Positions 1 to 6,162 of a stretch of 7,547 nucleotides of DNA are shown piece after piece. Numbering within the stretch: position 1 is the stretch's first letter; each line of letters opens with the position of its first letter. The notes under the pieces are model-generated. The model was not told the DNA's origin and did no database searches. It saw only the letters and a program-made list of their open reading frames with translations. Where the stretch lies: contig VGRU01000180.1 in assembly GCA_016875255.1 (NCBI GenBank), forward strand, positions 1-7,547, given 5' to 3'. Both the position numbers and the translations under genes were made by a program. The DNA comes from Deltaproteobacteria bacterium (GTDB taxonomy: Bacteria > Desulfobacterota > BSN033 > UBA1163).

Positions 1-1
1 T

Positions 2-751
2 TTTTCCGACGGGTCCTCCAACCTCATTGGCCTCATAGGCATCTGGGTGGCTTCTCGCCCCATTGATCGAAATCATCCCTACGGCCACAAAAAATATGAA
101 ACTCTTACCTCGGTGGCCATCTCTGCCCTTCTCTTTTTCGTCTGTTTCAATGTGCTCAGAGAAGGGGTCGCTCGTTTCATTGATCCTGTGATACCGGAGG
201 TCAACCTCAATGCTTTTCTGGTGATGATCGTGACCATGGCCGTCAATATTTTTGTTATGGTCTATGAGAATAAAAAAGGAAAGGAGTTAAAGAGCGATAT
301 CCTCGTCTCCGATGCACTCCACACTCGTGCAGATATCCTGACCTCCGCCTTTGTCATCATCACCCTCATGGCCATAAAATTGGGGTATCCCATGGTCGAT
401 CCCATTGTCTCACTGCTCATCGCTCTCTTCATCGGATATGCGGCCGTTCAAATCTTGAGGGAGAGCGCCCGGGTGCTAAGCGATGGGGCAGCCATTCCCA
501 TCCAGGAGATCGAGAGGGTCGTCCTCGCTATCAAAGGGGTTAAGGAATGTCATCAAATCCGGAGCAGGGGGCGTGCGGATGATATCCATATCGATCTCCA
601 TATCCTGGTTGACCGGGAGATGGATGTCCACCGGGCCCATCACCTCTCTTACGCCATCGAGAATAAAATTAAAAGAGAGTTCAGGGGGGTGACCGATGTG
701 GTGGTCCACATGGAACCGATGGAGATGGAAAAGAATAAAAAGCGGTTTTAG
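2..751 (+). CDS. Cation diffusion facilitator (CDF) transporter, 5'-truncated
   Basis: Inner-membrane divalent metal/proton antiporter of the CDF family, cut by the left window edge. The frame is open from base 2, so the GTG at 47 is internal and not a start. The visible part begins at the end of TM2 (SDGSSN), followed by the family-typical cytoplasmic HPYGHKKYE loop. Several hydrophobic segments follow. TM5 carries the metal motif HTRAD (HxxxD) within DALHTRADILTS. The last ~80 residues form the cytoplasmic CDF dimerisation domain (VKGVKE-like start, IHIDLHILVD strand, conserved His residues, VVVHMEP). The TM2 residue four before the SDG Asp, which helps set Zn versus Fe/Mn choice, lies outside the window, so the substrate cannot be called. 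The C-terminus is short and Lys-rich. Family assignment is secure; metal and gene name are not. Confidence 0.93.
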   Translation, partial: FSDGSSNLIGLIGIWVASRPIDRNHPYGHKKYETLTSVAISALLFFVCFNVLREGVARFIDPVIPEVNLNAFLVMIVTMAVNIFVMVYENKKGKELKSDILVSDALHTRADILTSAFVIITLMAIKLGYPMVDPIVSLLIALFIGYAAVQILRESARVLSDGAAIPIQEIERVVLAIKGVKECHQIRSRGRADDIHIDLHILVDREMDVHRAHHLSYAIENKIKREFRGVTDVVVHMEPMEMEKNKKRF

Positions 752-800
752 TCTTATCAGAACCATTTTAAAATCCCTCCTGAAATCCCTTAAATAATTC

Positions 801-828
801 TTGACAAACCATCCTCTCGAAGTGTAGA
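801..828 (+). promoter_or_regulatory. Possible sigma70-type promoter for the TPR-barrel/FecR unit
   Basis: A perfect -35 hexamer TTGACA (801-806) is followed after 16 bp by TGTAGA (823-828), a poor -10 with only three consensus positions. It lies in the 252-bp gap after the CDF gene and would give a leader of about 170 nt before the ATG at 1004. It is the best match in the gap but unproven. No convincing terminator was seen for the CDF gene, so read-through is also possible. Confidence 0.35.
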
Positions 829-898
829 AAAAAAGAAAAAAGACAAGACATCAATAAGAAGTTGGAGAAACAAGTATGGGACTCGCTAATCGTGGCCA

Positions 899-945
899 CC
901 TTTTCCCAAGAGAAGGATGGATGGAAAAGGGACTTGGCGCTTGGG
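899..945 (+). promoter_or_regulatory. Leader with two competing hairpins
   Basis: In the untranslated leader, CCTTTTCC (899-906) can pair with GGAAAAGG (923-930). Alternatively CCCAAG (905-910) can pair with CTTGGG (940-945). The two pairings share bases and exclude each other. A run of seven T (966-972) follows about 20 nt later. This could be a folding switch or chance in purine/pyrimidine-rich DNA. It matches no riboswitch class I recognise. Confidence 0.15.
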
Positions 946-1003
946 AGGCAGAAAAGAGTCAGGTCTTTTTTTGGCGAGTTGATTTTTATTCAGGGAGGCG
1001 AAG

Positions 1004-2512
1004 ATGGTAAGGAGGAAGATCATATATCTTATCATTCTGGTGGGAATTCTCTTGATCGGGAAGGCGGTAGATCTTTCTGCACAAAACCTTCTCGATACTG
1101 GAATAAGAGAGTATAAGGCTGAAAATTATGAGGAGGCACTCGATGGCTTAACGAAAGCAAAATCCCAACAACCCGATTCCTCTCTGATCGCTTTCTATCT
1201 CGGGCTCACCTATAAGCAGATGGGAAATTACAATGAGGCCGTCGCTCAGTTCAAGGATGCATTACGTCTTTCTCCGCCTAAAAAAGAGGCCTATCCTGAA
1301 CTCATCGAAACCCTCTTCTATCTCAATGAGGTTAAGGAGGCAAAAAATTGGATGAATCAGGCTGAGAAAGAGAGAGTGGAGCCGGGGCGCCTTTCTTTCC
1401 TAAAAGGGCTCCTTCTCTTAAAGGAGAGGAATGAAAAGGGCGCTCTCAAAGCCTTCAAGAAAGCAAAAGAGCTTGATCCCTCCCTGTCCCAGGCAGCCGA
1501 CATCCAGATGGCCAGGATTTACGCGAGGCAGAAGAGGTTTTCAGAAGCAAAAGAGAGCCTGAAGGCCGTCATCTCGGTCGATCCGGCCTCTGAATCCGCT
1601 GCCTTTGCCAAAGAATACGAGGATGCCCTTGCCCGGAGCGCTAAACAGTATAAACCCTGGAGCGTCGTTGCCGGAATCGCCTATCAATACGATGACAATT
1701 CGCTTCTGAAACCCTCCAAACGCATCCCGGATGTGGACATCTCCGGAGAGAAGGACTCGAGCATTGTGACCTCCTTCAGGTTCATCTACACCCCTCTCCT
1801 GAAGGAGCCCTGGATCTTTACCGGGCAGTATGCTTCCTATACAAACACCTACTTTGATAATCATCAATTGAATCTTATCAACCAGTCCGTTTCTCTCACC
1901 CCGGGTTACAATTTTAACCGGGGAGTGATCAGGCTTCCGGTCTCTTTCACCTACCAATGGCTCCGTGAGAAGGAGTATCTCCATCTCACACAGACCAGGC
2001 CGACGTTGCATCTCATGCTTTCGAACGATCACTTCATTCAGTTATCAACAGGGTATGCCCGGAGGGAGATGTTGAGGTCTCCTCCCAATCATGACCGGAA
2101 CGAAGAGCGGGATGGAAATATATGGAGCCTATCTCCGGGATACCTCCGTCCCTTTAAAGGAGGGAAAGGGCTCTTTTACTGCCACTACGAATTTTCAAGC
2201 GATGACACTGAAGGGAAAAACTGGGAGAATATCGGGAACCGGTTCACCCTGGGACTCATCCTTCCCATTGTTGAAAAGGTGAGCCTGTCCCTCTCCGGAG
2301 ACATGTTATTACAGGATTATCGCCATACCCATACCTTCTACGGGATGGAACGAAGTGACAGGATCTATTACGGCTCCGCAGGCGTTCGGTGGGAAATGTT
2401 GAAAGGGTTGAAGCTCAACCTCCAGTATGGTCATACGAGGGCGGATTCGAACATCGATGTGTATGAATACAGAAGAAATGTGGTTCAATTGGGGGTAGAA
2501 TATACCTTTTAA
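1004..2512 (+). CDS. Exported TPR protein with C-terminal outer-membrane beta-barrel
   Basis: A 502-aa protein predicted to sit in the outer membrane with its repeats in the periplasm. An ATG start is preceded by AGGGAGG (992-998) at 5-nt spacing. Residues 1-26 are a signal peptide (MVRRK, hydrophobic core, LSA/Q cleavage site). Residues ~28-200 hold about five TPR-like helical repeats, for example YKQMGNYNEAVAQFKDALRL and GALKAFKKAKELDP. From ~218 to the end the sequence alternates polar and hydrophobic residues with many aromatics, as in transmembrane beta-strands. It ends GVEYTF, the terminal Phe expected of a BAM substrate. The order TPR then barrel resembles surface lipoprotein assembly modifiers (Slam) and polysaccharide export porins such as PgaA, but neither can be assigned from sequence alone. 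It is followed at once by the FecR-domain gene, with which it is probably co-translated. Its function is unknown. Confidence 0.82.
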   Translation: MVRRKIIYLIILVGILLIGKAVDLSAQNLLDTGIREYKAENYEEALDGLTKAKSQQPDSSLIAFYLGLTYKQMGNYNEAVAQFKDALRLSPPKKEAYPELIETLFYLNEVKEAKNWMNQAEKERVEPGRLSFLKGLLLLKERNEKGALKAFKKAKELDPSLSQAADIQMARIYARQKRFSEAKESLKAVISVDPASESAAFAKEYEDALARSAKQYKPWSVVAGIAYQYDDNSLLKPSKRIPDVDISGEKDSSIVTSFRFIYTPLLKEPWIFTGQYASYTNTYFDNHQLNLINQSVSLTPGYNFNRGVIRLPVSFTYQWLREKEYLHLTQTRPTLHLMLSNDHFIQLSTGYARREMLRSPPNHDRNEERDGNIWSLSPGYLRPFKGGKGLFYCHYEFSSDDTEGKNWENIGNRFTLGLILPIVEKVSLSLSGDMLLQDYRHTHTFYGMERSDRIYYGSAGVRWEMLKGLKLNLQYGHTRADSNIDVYEYRRNVVQLGVEYTF

Positions 2513-2516
2513 GGAG
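2511..2516 (+). promoter_or_regulatory. Ribosome binding site of the FecR gene, overlapping the previous stop
   Basis: AAGGAG begins inside the TAA stop codon (2510-2512) of the TPR-barrel gene and ends 7 nt before the ATG at 2524. The overlap fixes this start and suggests translational coupling of the two genes. Confidence 0.8.
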
Positions 2517-2523
2517 AACGAAC

Positions 2524-3342
2524 ATGTTCATCGGACAGCGATACAGGAAAATGATGATCCTTTTCGGTTTTTCGCTCTTTCTTATTTCTACGGCCGTTCT
2601 CTTTGGGCTTCAGGCCAGAGCGGCAGAGCCGGTTGGAAAATTTACGCTCGTCGAGGGAAAGGTCGATGTCCTGAGGGGAGGAGCCATGCCTGCCCTTTCG
2701 GTCAAGACGGGCGAACCGGTTTTTGTGAAGGATGTCGTCAGAACCAAGAGCAGTTCAAAGGCTGAAATCCTTTTCGTGGATGGAAATCAGATCAAAATTG
2801 GACAGCGGACACGGATCGATATCAGCGAATATATCTCCGACGAGAAGAAGAGTGTGGGCGTTATCAAACTCCCGAGGGGAACGGTGGAAGCCATTGTGCC
2901 GCCAAAAGTGGTCGACCGGATCAAACTCTCTCCGGAAGCCAACCGGTTTGAAATCCAGACTCCGGTTGCCGTGGCAGCCGTCAGGGGATGCGAGTACAAG
3001 GTCTATCAGAGCGGGAATTCTGCAACCATCTATGTCACCGAAGGGGTCATCTATGTGGTCAATCCCAGGTTCCCAGGCCAGGTGATCGAAGTCCATGCCG
3101 GGGAGATCGTGACGATCTATGCGGATCAGCCGGCAACCGCATCAAAGCCGAGAAAGGCGACCGAAGAAGAGAGGAAAATGTTCGACCGATTAGCCCTTCT
3201 GGATGAACCCTCGGGCGTGCTCGATTTTTCAATCATGACCCAGCCCCCTGGCCCCGGGACCTCAACCCAGCCTCCGATCACGGAGACTTTCCCGGGCATC
3301 ATCCAGCGACCCAGCGGTCCCATTCGACAGGCCCCCTATTGA
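2524..3342 (+). CDS. Exported FecR-domain protein
   Basis: A 272-aa protein with an N-terminal export signal: basic YRK, a hydrophobic stretch at ~11-30, and a likely cleavage site ARA/AEP after residue 33. The FecR domain spans ~60-180. It shows VVRTKSSSKAEILFVDG, an IKIGQRTRIDI strand, FEIQTPVAVAAVRGCEY and TIYVTEGVIYVVN, which are the usual FecR blocks. HAGEIVTIYA closes the fold, and the last ~40 residues are Pro-rich and probably disordered. Classic FecR anti-sigma regulators have a cytoplasmic N-terminal domain before the membrane helix and sit beside an ECF sigma gene. Neither is present here, so this is probably a free or membrane-tethered periplasmic protein. It lies 11 nt after the TPR-barrel gene, and a shared envelope role is inferred. 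The partner or ligand is unknown. Confidence 0.85.
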   Translation: MFIGQRYRKMMILFGFSLFLISTAVLFGLQARAAEPVGKFTLVEGKVDVLRGGAMPALSVKTGEPVFVKDVVRTKSSSKAEILFVDGNQIKIGQRTRIDISEYISDEKKSVGVIKLPRGTVEAIVPPKVVDRIKLSPEANRFEIQTPVAVAAVRGCEYKVYQSGNSATIYVTEGVIYVVNPRFPGQVIEVHAGEIVTIYADQPATASKPRKATEEERKMFDRLALLDEPSGVLDFSIMTQPPGPGTSTQPPITETFPGIIQRPSGPIRQAPY

Positions 3343-3364
3343 TTAAGTAAGATAAGGCAGGAGG

Positions 3365-3442
3365 TTTATTGCGAGTAGCCGAAGGGTTTTATTATTGTCT
3401 CACTCAGGGGGAAAACCATCGTCTTTAGGCGAAGACTTTAGT
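3365..3442 (+). pseudogene. Decayed N-terminal fragment of an IS200-like / RAYT (Y1) transposase
   Basis: The frame starting TTG at 3369 reads RVAEGFYYCLTQGENHR and stops at 3426. It resembles the N-terminus of IS200-like/REP-associated (RAYT) transposases, which typically read like RIARVVAEGYYxHxTQRGNNRQ followed by VF and an acidic EDF stretch. The differences R to G, G to E and N to H can each be explained by one base change. Just upstream, ATTGCGA (3368-3374) fits the family's 'IA(R)' if small deletions shifted the frame. A +2 frame then reads GEDFS (3428-3442). No catalytic HUH or Tyr part remains. AGGAGG (3359-3364) lies just upstream of the TTG, so a 19-codon leader peptide is an alternative reading. 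The homology is judged by eye from family memory, hence moderate confidence. Confidence 0.4.
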
Positions 3443-3556
3443 ATGCACACTGTGTGCAGGTTTTTCAGGTTTTCCCTCGTGAGAATTTCTTTGATAGTCT
3501 GTTTTTTCTTTAGCCGGCTTCAGTCGGTAGAGAATCCGCCGGCTTGTAGCTGGTGG
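3399..3556 (+). ncRNA. Candidate structured RNA: three-way junction plus two 3' hairpins
   Basis: An outer stem pairs CTCAC (3399-3403) with GTGAG (3479-3483). After a 3-nt TCA bulge, 3407-3417 pairs with 3468-3478 over 11 bp. It encloses two hairpins: GTCTT/AAGAC (3421-3425 with 3432-3436, loop TAGGCG) and TGCACA/TGTGCA (3444-3449 with 3453-3458). Downstream, GCCGGC (3513-3518) pairs with GTCGGT (3523-3528) around UUCA. After AGAGAAT, CCGCCGGC (3536-3543) pairs with GCTGGTGG (3549-3556). All five wobble pairs (3408/3477, 3513/3528, 3517/3524, 3538/3554, 3541/3551) are G-U only if transcribed on the + strand. It overlaps the transposase-like remnant. The tandem 3' hairpins joined by AGAGAATCC resemble the right-end RNA of IS200/IS605 tnpB-type elements, but no tnpB is present. 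It could also be transposon debris with no RNA function. Confidence 0.4.
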
Positions 3557-3560
3557 TAAT

Positions 3561-5522
3561 TTAATTCTCTGACAGGGCAGGAATCGCTTCCCCCTTGCGT
3601 TCGAGGAGGATGGATTCCTCCCCTTCTTCCAGCTTATAGACCTCCACGGGTTTCTCTTTCCCCTTGACGGTCACCTTTTCAAGCCTTTCGATTTTCAATT
3701 TATAGATGGACTCCTTCCTGAGCGCTTCCCTGATCCGGGCAAGGGTAAATTCGGTGATGAGGATGCGGGCATCGTATTTCCTCGTCAATCCCTCTACCCT
3801 GGCGCCGAGATTGACATGGTCGCCGATGACCGTGTAGTCCATCTTTTTACCCTCGGCCCCGATGTTTCCGACCACAACCTCTCCGGTATTGATGCCGATT
3901 CCGGAATCGAGGGGAGTTTTCCCTTCCGATTCCCATTTGAGCTGAAGTTCTTTCAGGCGTTTGACCATATGGAGGGAACACTTCACCGCCAGTTCAGCAT
4001 GGTTCTCCTGAGAGACGGGGGCGCCCCAGAAGGCGACGATCTCATCCCCGACAAACTTATCGAGGGTTCCATTCCATCGGAAGATGATGTCCGTCATCTC
4101 TCCAAGATACTCATTGAGCATGGCCACCACTTCTTCAGGCGTATGCTTTTCCGAAAAGGTCGTAAATCCTCTGATATCCGAAAAGAGGACCGTGATCTCC
4201 CTTCTCTCGCCTCCTAATTTCGTCAACCCCGGATTTTGGATCAGGGCGTTGACCACCCTCTCCGTGGCATAGTTTGAAAACATGGATCTGATCTTTCTCG
4301 CATAACGCTCCTCGATGGCGTAGTTGTAAGCGGTCATGCTGATGAAGATGAGGAGGAGGTTGTTTAAAGGATAGGCCATATTCACCCAGATATTCTGAAA
4401 GGCGAAAAGGAGATAGCCCGCCATGGATACCAGGGCCAGGCCAAGGCCTGTGATGACCGATGTTCCAAGGGCTTTCACCCAGACGGCGGAAAGGGTAAAA
4501 AGGAGGCCGGATAGCAACAGGAGAATGAAATCGAAATGGAAAGCCGCCTTTTCCATGACCCGGTGATCGAGGAGAGAGGAGATGACGTTGGCATGCTTTT
4601 CGATTCCGGGCATGGCGGCTGAAAAGGGCGTGACCCTCAGATCATAAATTCCAACGGCTGTCGCACCGACCAGAACGATCTTTCCCTGGAAGGAGTCCGG
4701 TTTTATCGTTCCATCGAGAATATCGGCGATGGAGAGATAGGGAAAGGTATGATTGGGCCCGTAATAATGAATCAGGCTTCTCCCAAAGCGGTCCGTGGGG
4801 ATAGACCGTTTCTCTCCGAGCTGGATGCCTGAGGTGGCCTTCAGAATCATCTTTTCGCGTGGAACGCCGAGGTAGATCGATGCCGTCAGCAGGTCGATGG
4901 AAGGGAAGAAATAACCATCGAATTCAAGAACCATGGCCTCCCATCGGAGCGTCCCATCTCCATCCGGAAACATGTTGACATGTCCCAGTCCCATGGCTTC
5001 CCGAATGAGGTCCGGGACAGGAGGAAGGGGTTGTTTCATAGAGATCGGAGCATATTGTTTAAACCTTTCTGGATCGTGGATAGACCGGAAGACCGAATCA
5101 AGAAGATATTTATGGTCCGGCACGCCGGATTTTCGGTCGAATTCAAAGGCGACCGGAAGCAAGACATTCCCCGCATCCCGGATGACACGGCCCAGCATCC
5201 CGTCATTTTTTTCATGCTCACTGAGGATGATATCCAATACGATGACCTCTGCTCCTCCCTCTGCCAGTCGCTTCACCAGTTGGGCGATCTTATCTCTGCT
5301 CCAGGGCCACCTTCCGAGCTTGCCGATACTCTTTTCGTCAATGGCAGCAATGACAATATGTTCTGAGGGTTTGAGGGCGCCCCTGATCTTAAACCGATAA
5401 TCGTAGAGTTTCTCTTCCAGAGCTTCCCCGGGAGGAAATCTGATCCACATCAGAATGCCGAACAGTAATGTGACCAAAATGCCGATGAGGAAAGTGATCC
5501 TAATTCTTCTGGAGATTTCCAT
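3561..5522 (-). CDS. CHASE2-domain class III adenylate cyclase
   Basis: A 653-aa membrane-bound cyclase predicted to make cAMP in response to an extracytoplasmic signal. TM1 spans residues ~9-27. The CHASE2 sensor spans ~35-320, with IVIAAIDEKSIGKLGRWPWSR, AEVIVLDIIL and KIVLVGATAVGIYDLRVTPF as typical blocks. Three more helices lie at ~331-350, 353-375 and 380-400. The catalytic domain covers ~440-630. Metal-binding Asp are D449 (FSDIRGF) and D493 (KFVGDE). Purine-selecting residues are K489 and T564 (DYTVIGD), and transition-state residues are N571 and R575 (VNLGAR). Lys plus Thr is the class IIIb adenylate cyclase signature, and all six catalytic positions are intact. The ATG follows the stop of the upstream GGQ-protein gene by 4 nt, with AAGG touching the ATG, so reinitiation after that gene is likely. 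It is convergent with the FecR gene. The signal sensed is unknown. Confidence 0.93.
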   Translation of the reverse strand: MEISRRIRITFLIGILVTLLFGILMWIRFPPGEALEEKLYDYRFKIRGALKPSEHIVIAAIDEKSIGKLGRWPWSRDKIAQLVKRLAEGGAEVIVLDIILSEHEKNDGMLGRVIRDAGNVLLPVAFEFDRKSGVPDHKYLLDSVFRSIHDPERFKQYAPISMKQPLPPVPDLIREAMGLGHVNMFPDGDGTLRWEAMVLEFDGYFFPSIDLLTASIYLGVPREKMILKATSGIQLGEKRSIPTDRFGRSLIHYYGPNHTFPYLSIADILDGTIKPDSFQGKIVLVGATAVGIYDLRVTPFSAAMPGIEKHANVISSLLDHRVMEKAAFHFDFILLLLSGLLFTLSAVWVKALGTSVITGLGLALVSMAGYLLFAFQNIWVNMAYPLNNLLLIFISMTAYNYAIEERYARKIRSMFSNYATERVVNALIQNPGLTKLGGERREITVLFSDIRGFTTFSEKHTPEEVVAMLNEYLGEMTDIIFRWNGTLDKFVGDEIVAFWGAPVSQENHAELAVKCSLHMVKRLKELQLKWESEGKTPLDSGIGINTGEVVVGNIGAEGKKMDYTVIGDHVNLGARVEGLTRKYDARILITEFTLARIREALRKESIYKLKIERLEKVTVKGKEKPVEVYKLEEGEESILLERKGEAIPALSEN

Positions 5523-5526
5523 CCTT

Positions 5527-5883
5527 TTAGTCCATAGGGTTTCGATCGAATGAGGGGCTTTGCCGAAATTGTTTCTTTTTAGAATGAATCTTCCTCTCCT
5601 CTATTCTTCTCTCTTTCGCCTTTAATGGGACTTTCGTCAGAAGACGTCTCTTTTTAGGCCGGTTCAATCTCACCAGTTGTTTTTGAAGTCTCTCATAGGC
5701 CAGTCTCAGATTTTGAGATTGAAACCGGTGTTCCGTTGCGGTCACCGTGATGCCCGAGGGGGGATGTTTCAGGCGGACAGCGGTCTCTGTCTTGTTCTTT
5801 CTCTGGCCGCCAGGACCAGAGGAACGGTAAGTCTCAATGATTACCTGCCGCCTTAAGGTCTCAAGGTCTGTATTGAATTTCAT
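5527..5883 (-). CDS. Small GGQ release-factor-like peptidyl-tRNA hydrolase
   Basis: A 118-aa protein consisting of an RF-1-type catalytic domain alone, without the stop-codon-reading domains of RF1/RF2. The SSGPGGQRKNKTETAVRL block carries G25-G26-Q27, the motif that hydrolyses the peptidyl-tRNA ester in the ribosome. It is followed by HPPSGITVTATEHRFQSQN as in release factors. The tail from ~75 is very basic (RPKKRR, KAKERRIEERKIHSKKK), as in ArfB/YaeJ and mtRF-R (C12orf65), where it enters the empty mRNA channel of stalled ribosomes. A ribosome-rescue role is therefore likely; substrate details are inferred. The ATG at 5883 is preferred. An in-frame TTG at 5898 would add MGFQR, but those codons lie at the edge of a repeat element. 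AGAGG directly abuts the ATG, a poor spacing. The cyclase gene follows 4 nt after its stop. Confidence 0.85.
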   Translation of the reverse strand: MKFNTDLETLRRQVIIETYRSSGPGGQRKNKTETAVRLKHPPSGITVTATEHRFQSQNLRLAYERLQKQLVRLNRPKKRRLLTKVPLKAKERRIEERKIHSKKKQFRQSPSFDRNPMD

Positions 5884-5892
5884 CCTCTGAAA

Positions 5893-6162
5893 TCCCAATC
5901 ACCAAATCCCAAGCTCCAAATAATTCCCAATAACCAATTTTCAAATAACCGAGACTTGACGTTCTCGGAAAAAGTCGTCACACCGGTGAAAACCGGTGTC
6001 CAGAGGATTTCTAACTATTTGAAAGAAATGGATTCCGGCTTTCGCCGGAATGACGAAAAAACGAAAATCACGACTTTTTACGAGTTTATCAACCTTTTTT
6101 CTTTAAGTTTTGGTTATTGGAATTTTGGTATTATTTGTTAATTGGTGCTTGGTGTTTGGTGC
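5893..6162. repeat. MITE-like element with long imperfect inverted arms
   Basis: Nearly the whole gap between phoU and the GGQ gene is one inverted structure. CCAATAACCAA (5927-5937) is matched exactly by TTGGTTATTGG (6110-6120). CTCGGAAAAAGTCGT (5964-5978) is matched by ACGACTTTTTACGAG (6070-6084) with one mismatch in 15. Outside these, the left arm is made of CCAA-rich words (CACCAAATCCCAAGCTCCAAAT) and the right arm of their complements (TTGGTGCTTGGTGTTTGG). The centre holds two REP-like palindromes. No transposase is encoded; the open frames inside are not protein-like. The ends run up to the phoU stop codon and to the start of the GGQ gene, so any promoter for the GGQ/cyclase pair would lie inside this element or upstream of it. 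Confidence 0.65.
5977..6054. repeat. Head-to-head pair of REP-like palindromes (element A core)
   Basis: Two 20-bp palindromes, each an 8-bp stem with a 4-base loop: ACACCGGT-GAAA-ACCGGTGT (5980-5999) and ATTCCGGC-TTTC-GCCGGAAT (6032-6051). The first is in the GTCA...CCAG orientation and the second is inverted (TGGATTCC...GGAATGAC), so the unit is bounded by GTCA and TGAC. This layout is like a REP doublet (BIME) and like the ATTCC(8-10)GGAAT repeats such as Neisseria dRS3. Confidence 0.75.

Noticed and set aside
744..770. Terminator after the CDF gene (GGTT...AACC then ATTTT)
   Set aside because: Only a 4-bp stem with a long loop and a short T-run; too weak to call.
862..1116. 84-codon open frame overlapping the leader and start of the TPR-barrel gene
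   Set aside because: TTG start without a good ribosome binding site, composition unlike a protein, and it overlaps the well-supported gene with its own signal peptide.
1541..2032. 163-codon frame on the - strand inside the TPR-barrel gene
   Set aside because: Shadow of the + strand gene; no recognisable domain and no independent start signals.
2524..3342. FecR anti-sigma factor with a linked iron-siderophore system
   Set aside because: No cytoplasmic anti-sigma domain, no sigma factor and no TonB-dependent receptor in the neighbourhood; only the FecR fold is shared.
3512..3544. AGCCGGC...GCCGGCT inverted repeat as a rho-independent terminator
   Set aside because: The T-run (3502-3507) lies before the stem on the + strand and no T-run follows it on either strand. 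The local hairpins (3513-3528 and 3536-3556) are a better fold.
5956..6141. 61-codon open frame in the phoU/GGQ-gene gap
   Set aside because: It is a translation of the inverted repeat (VVTPVKTGVQ... and DSGFRRNDE are typical of this palindrome family), not a gene.
5893..6162. CRISPR array
   Set aside because: The repeats are inverted pairs with unequal arms, not regularly spaced direct repeats with spacers.
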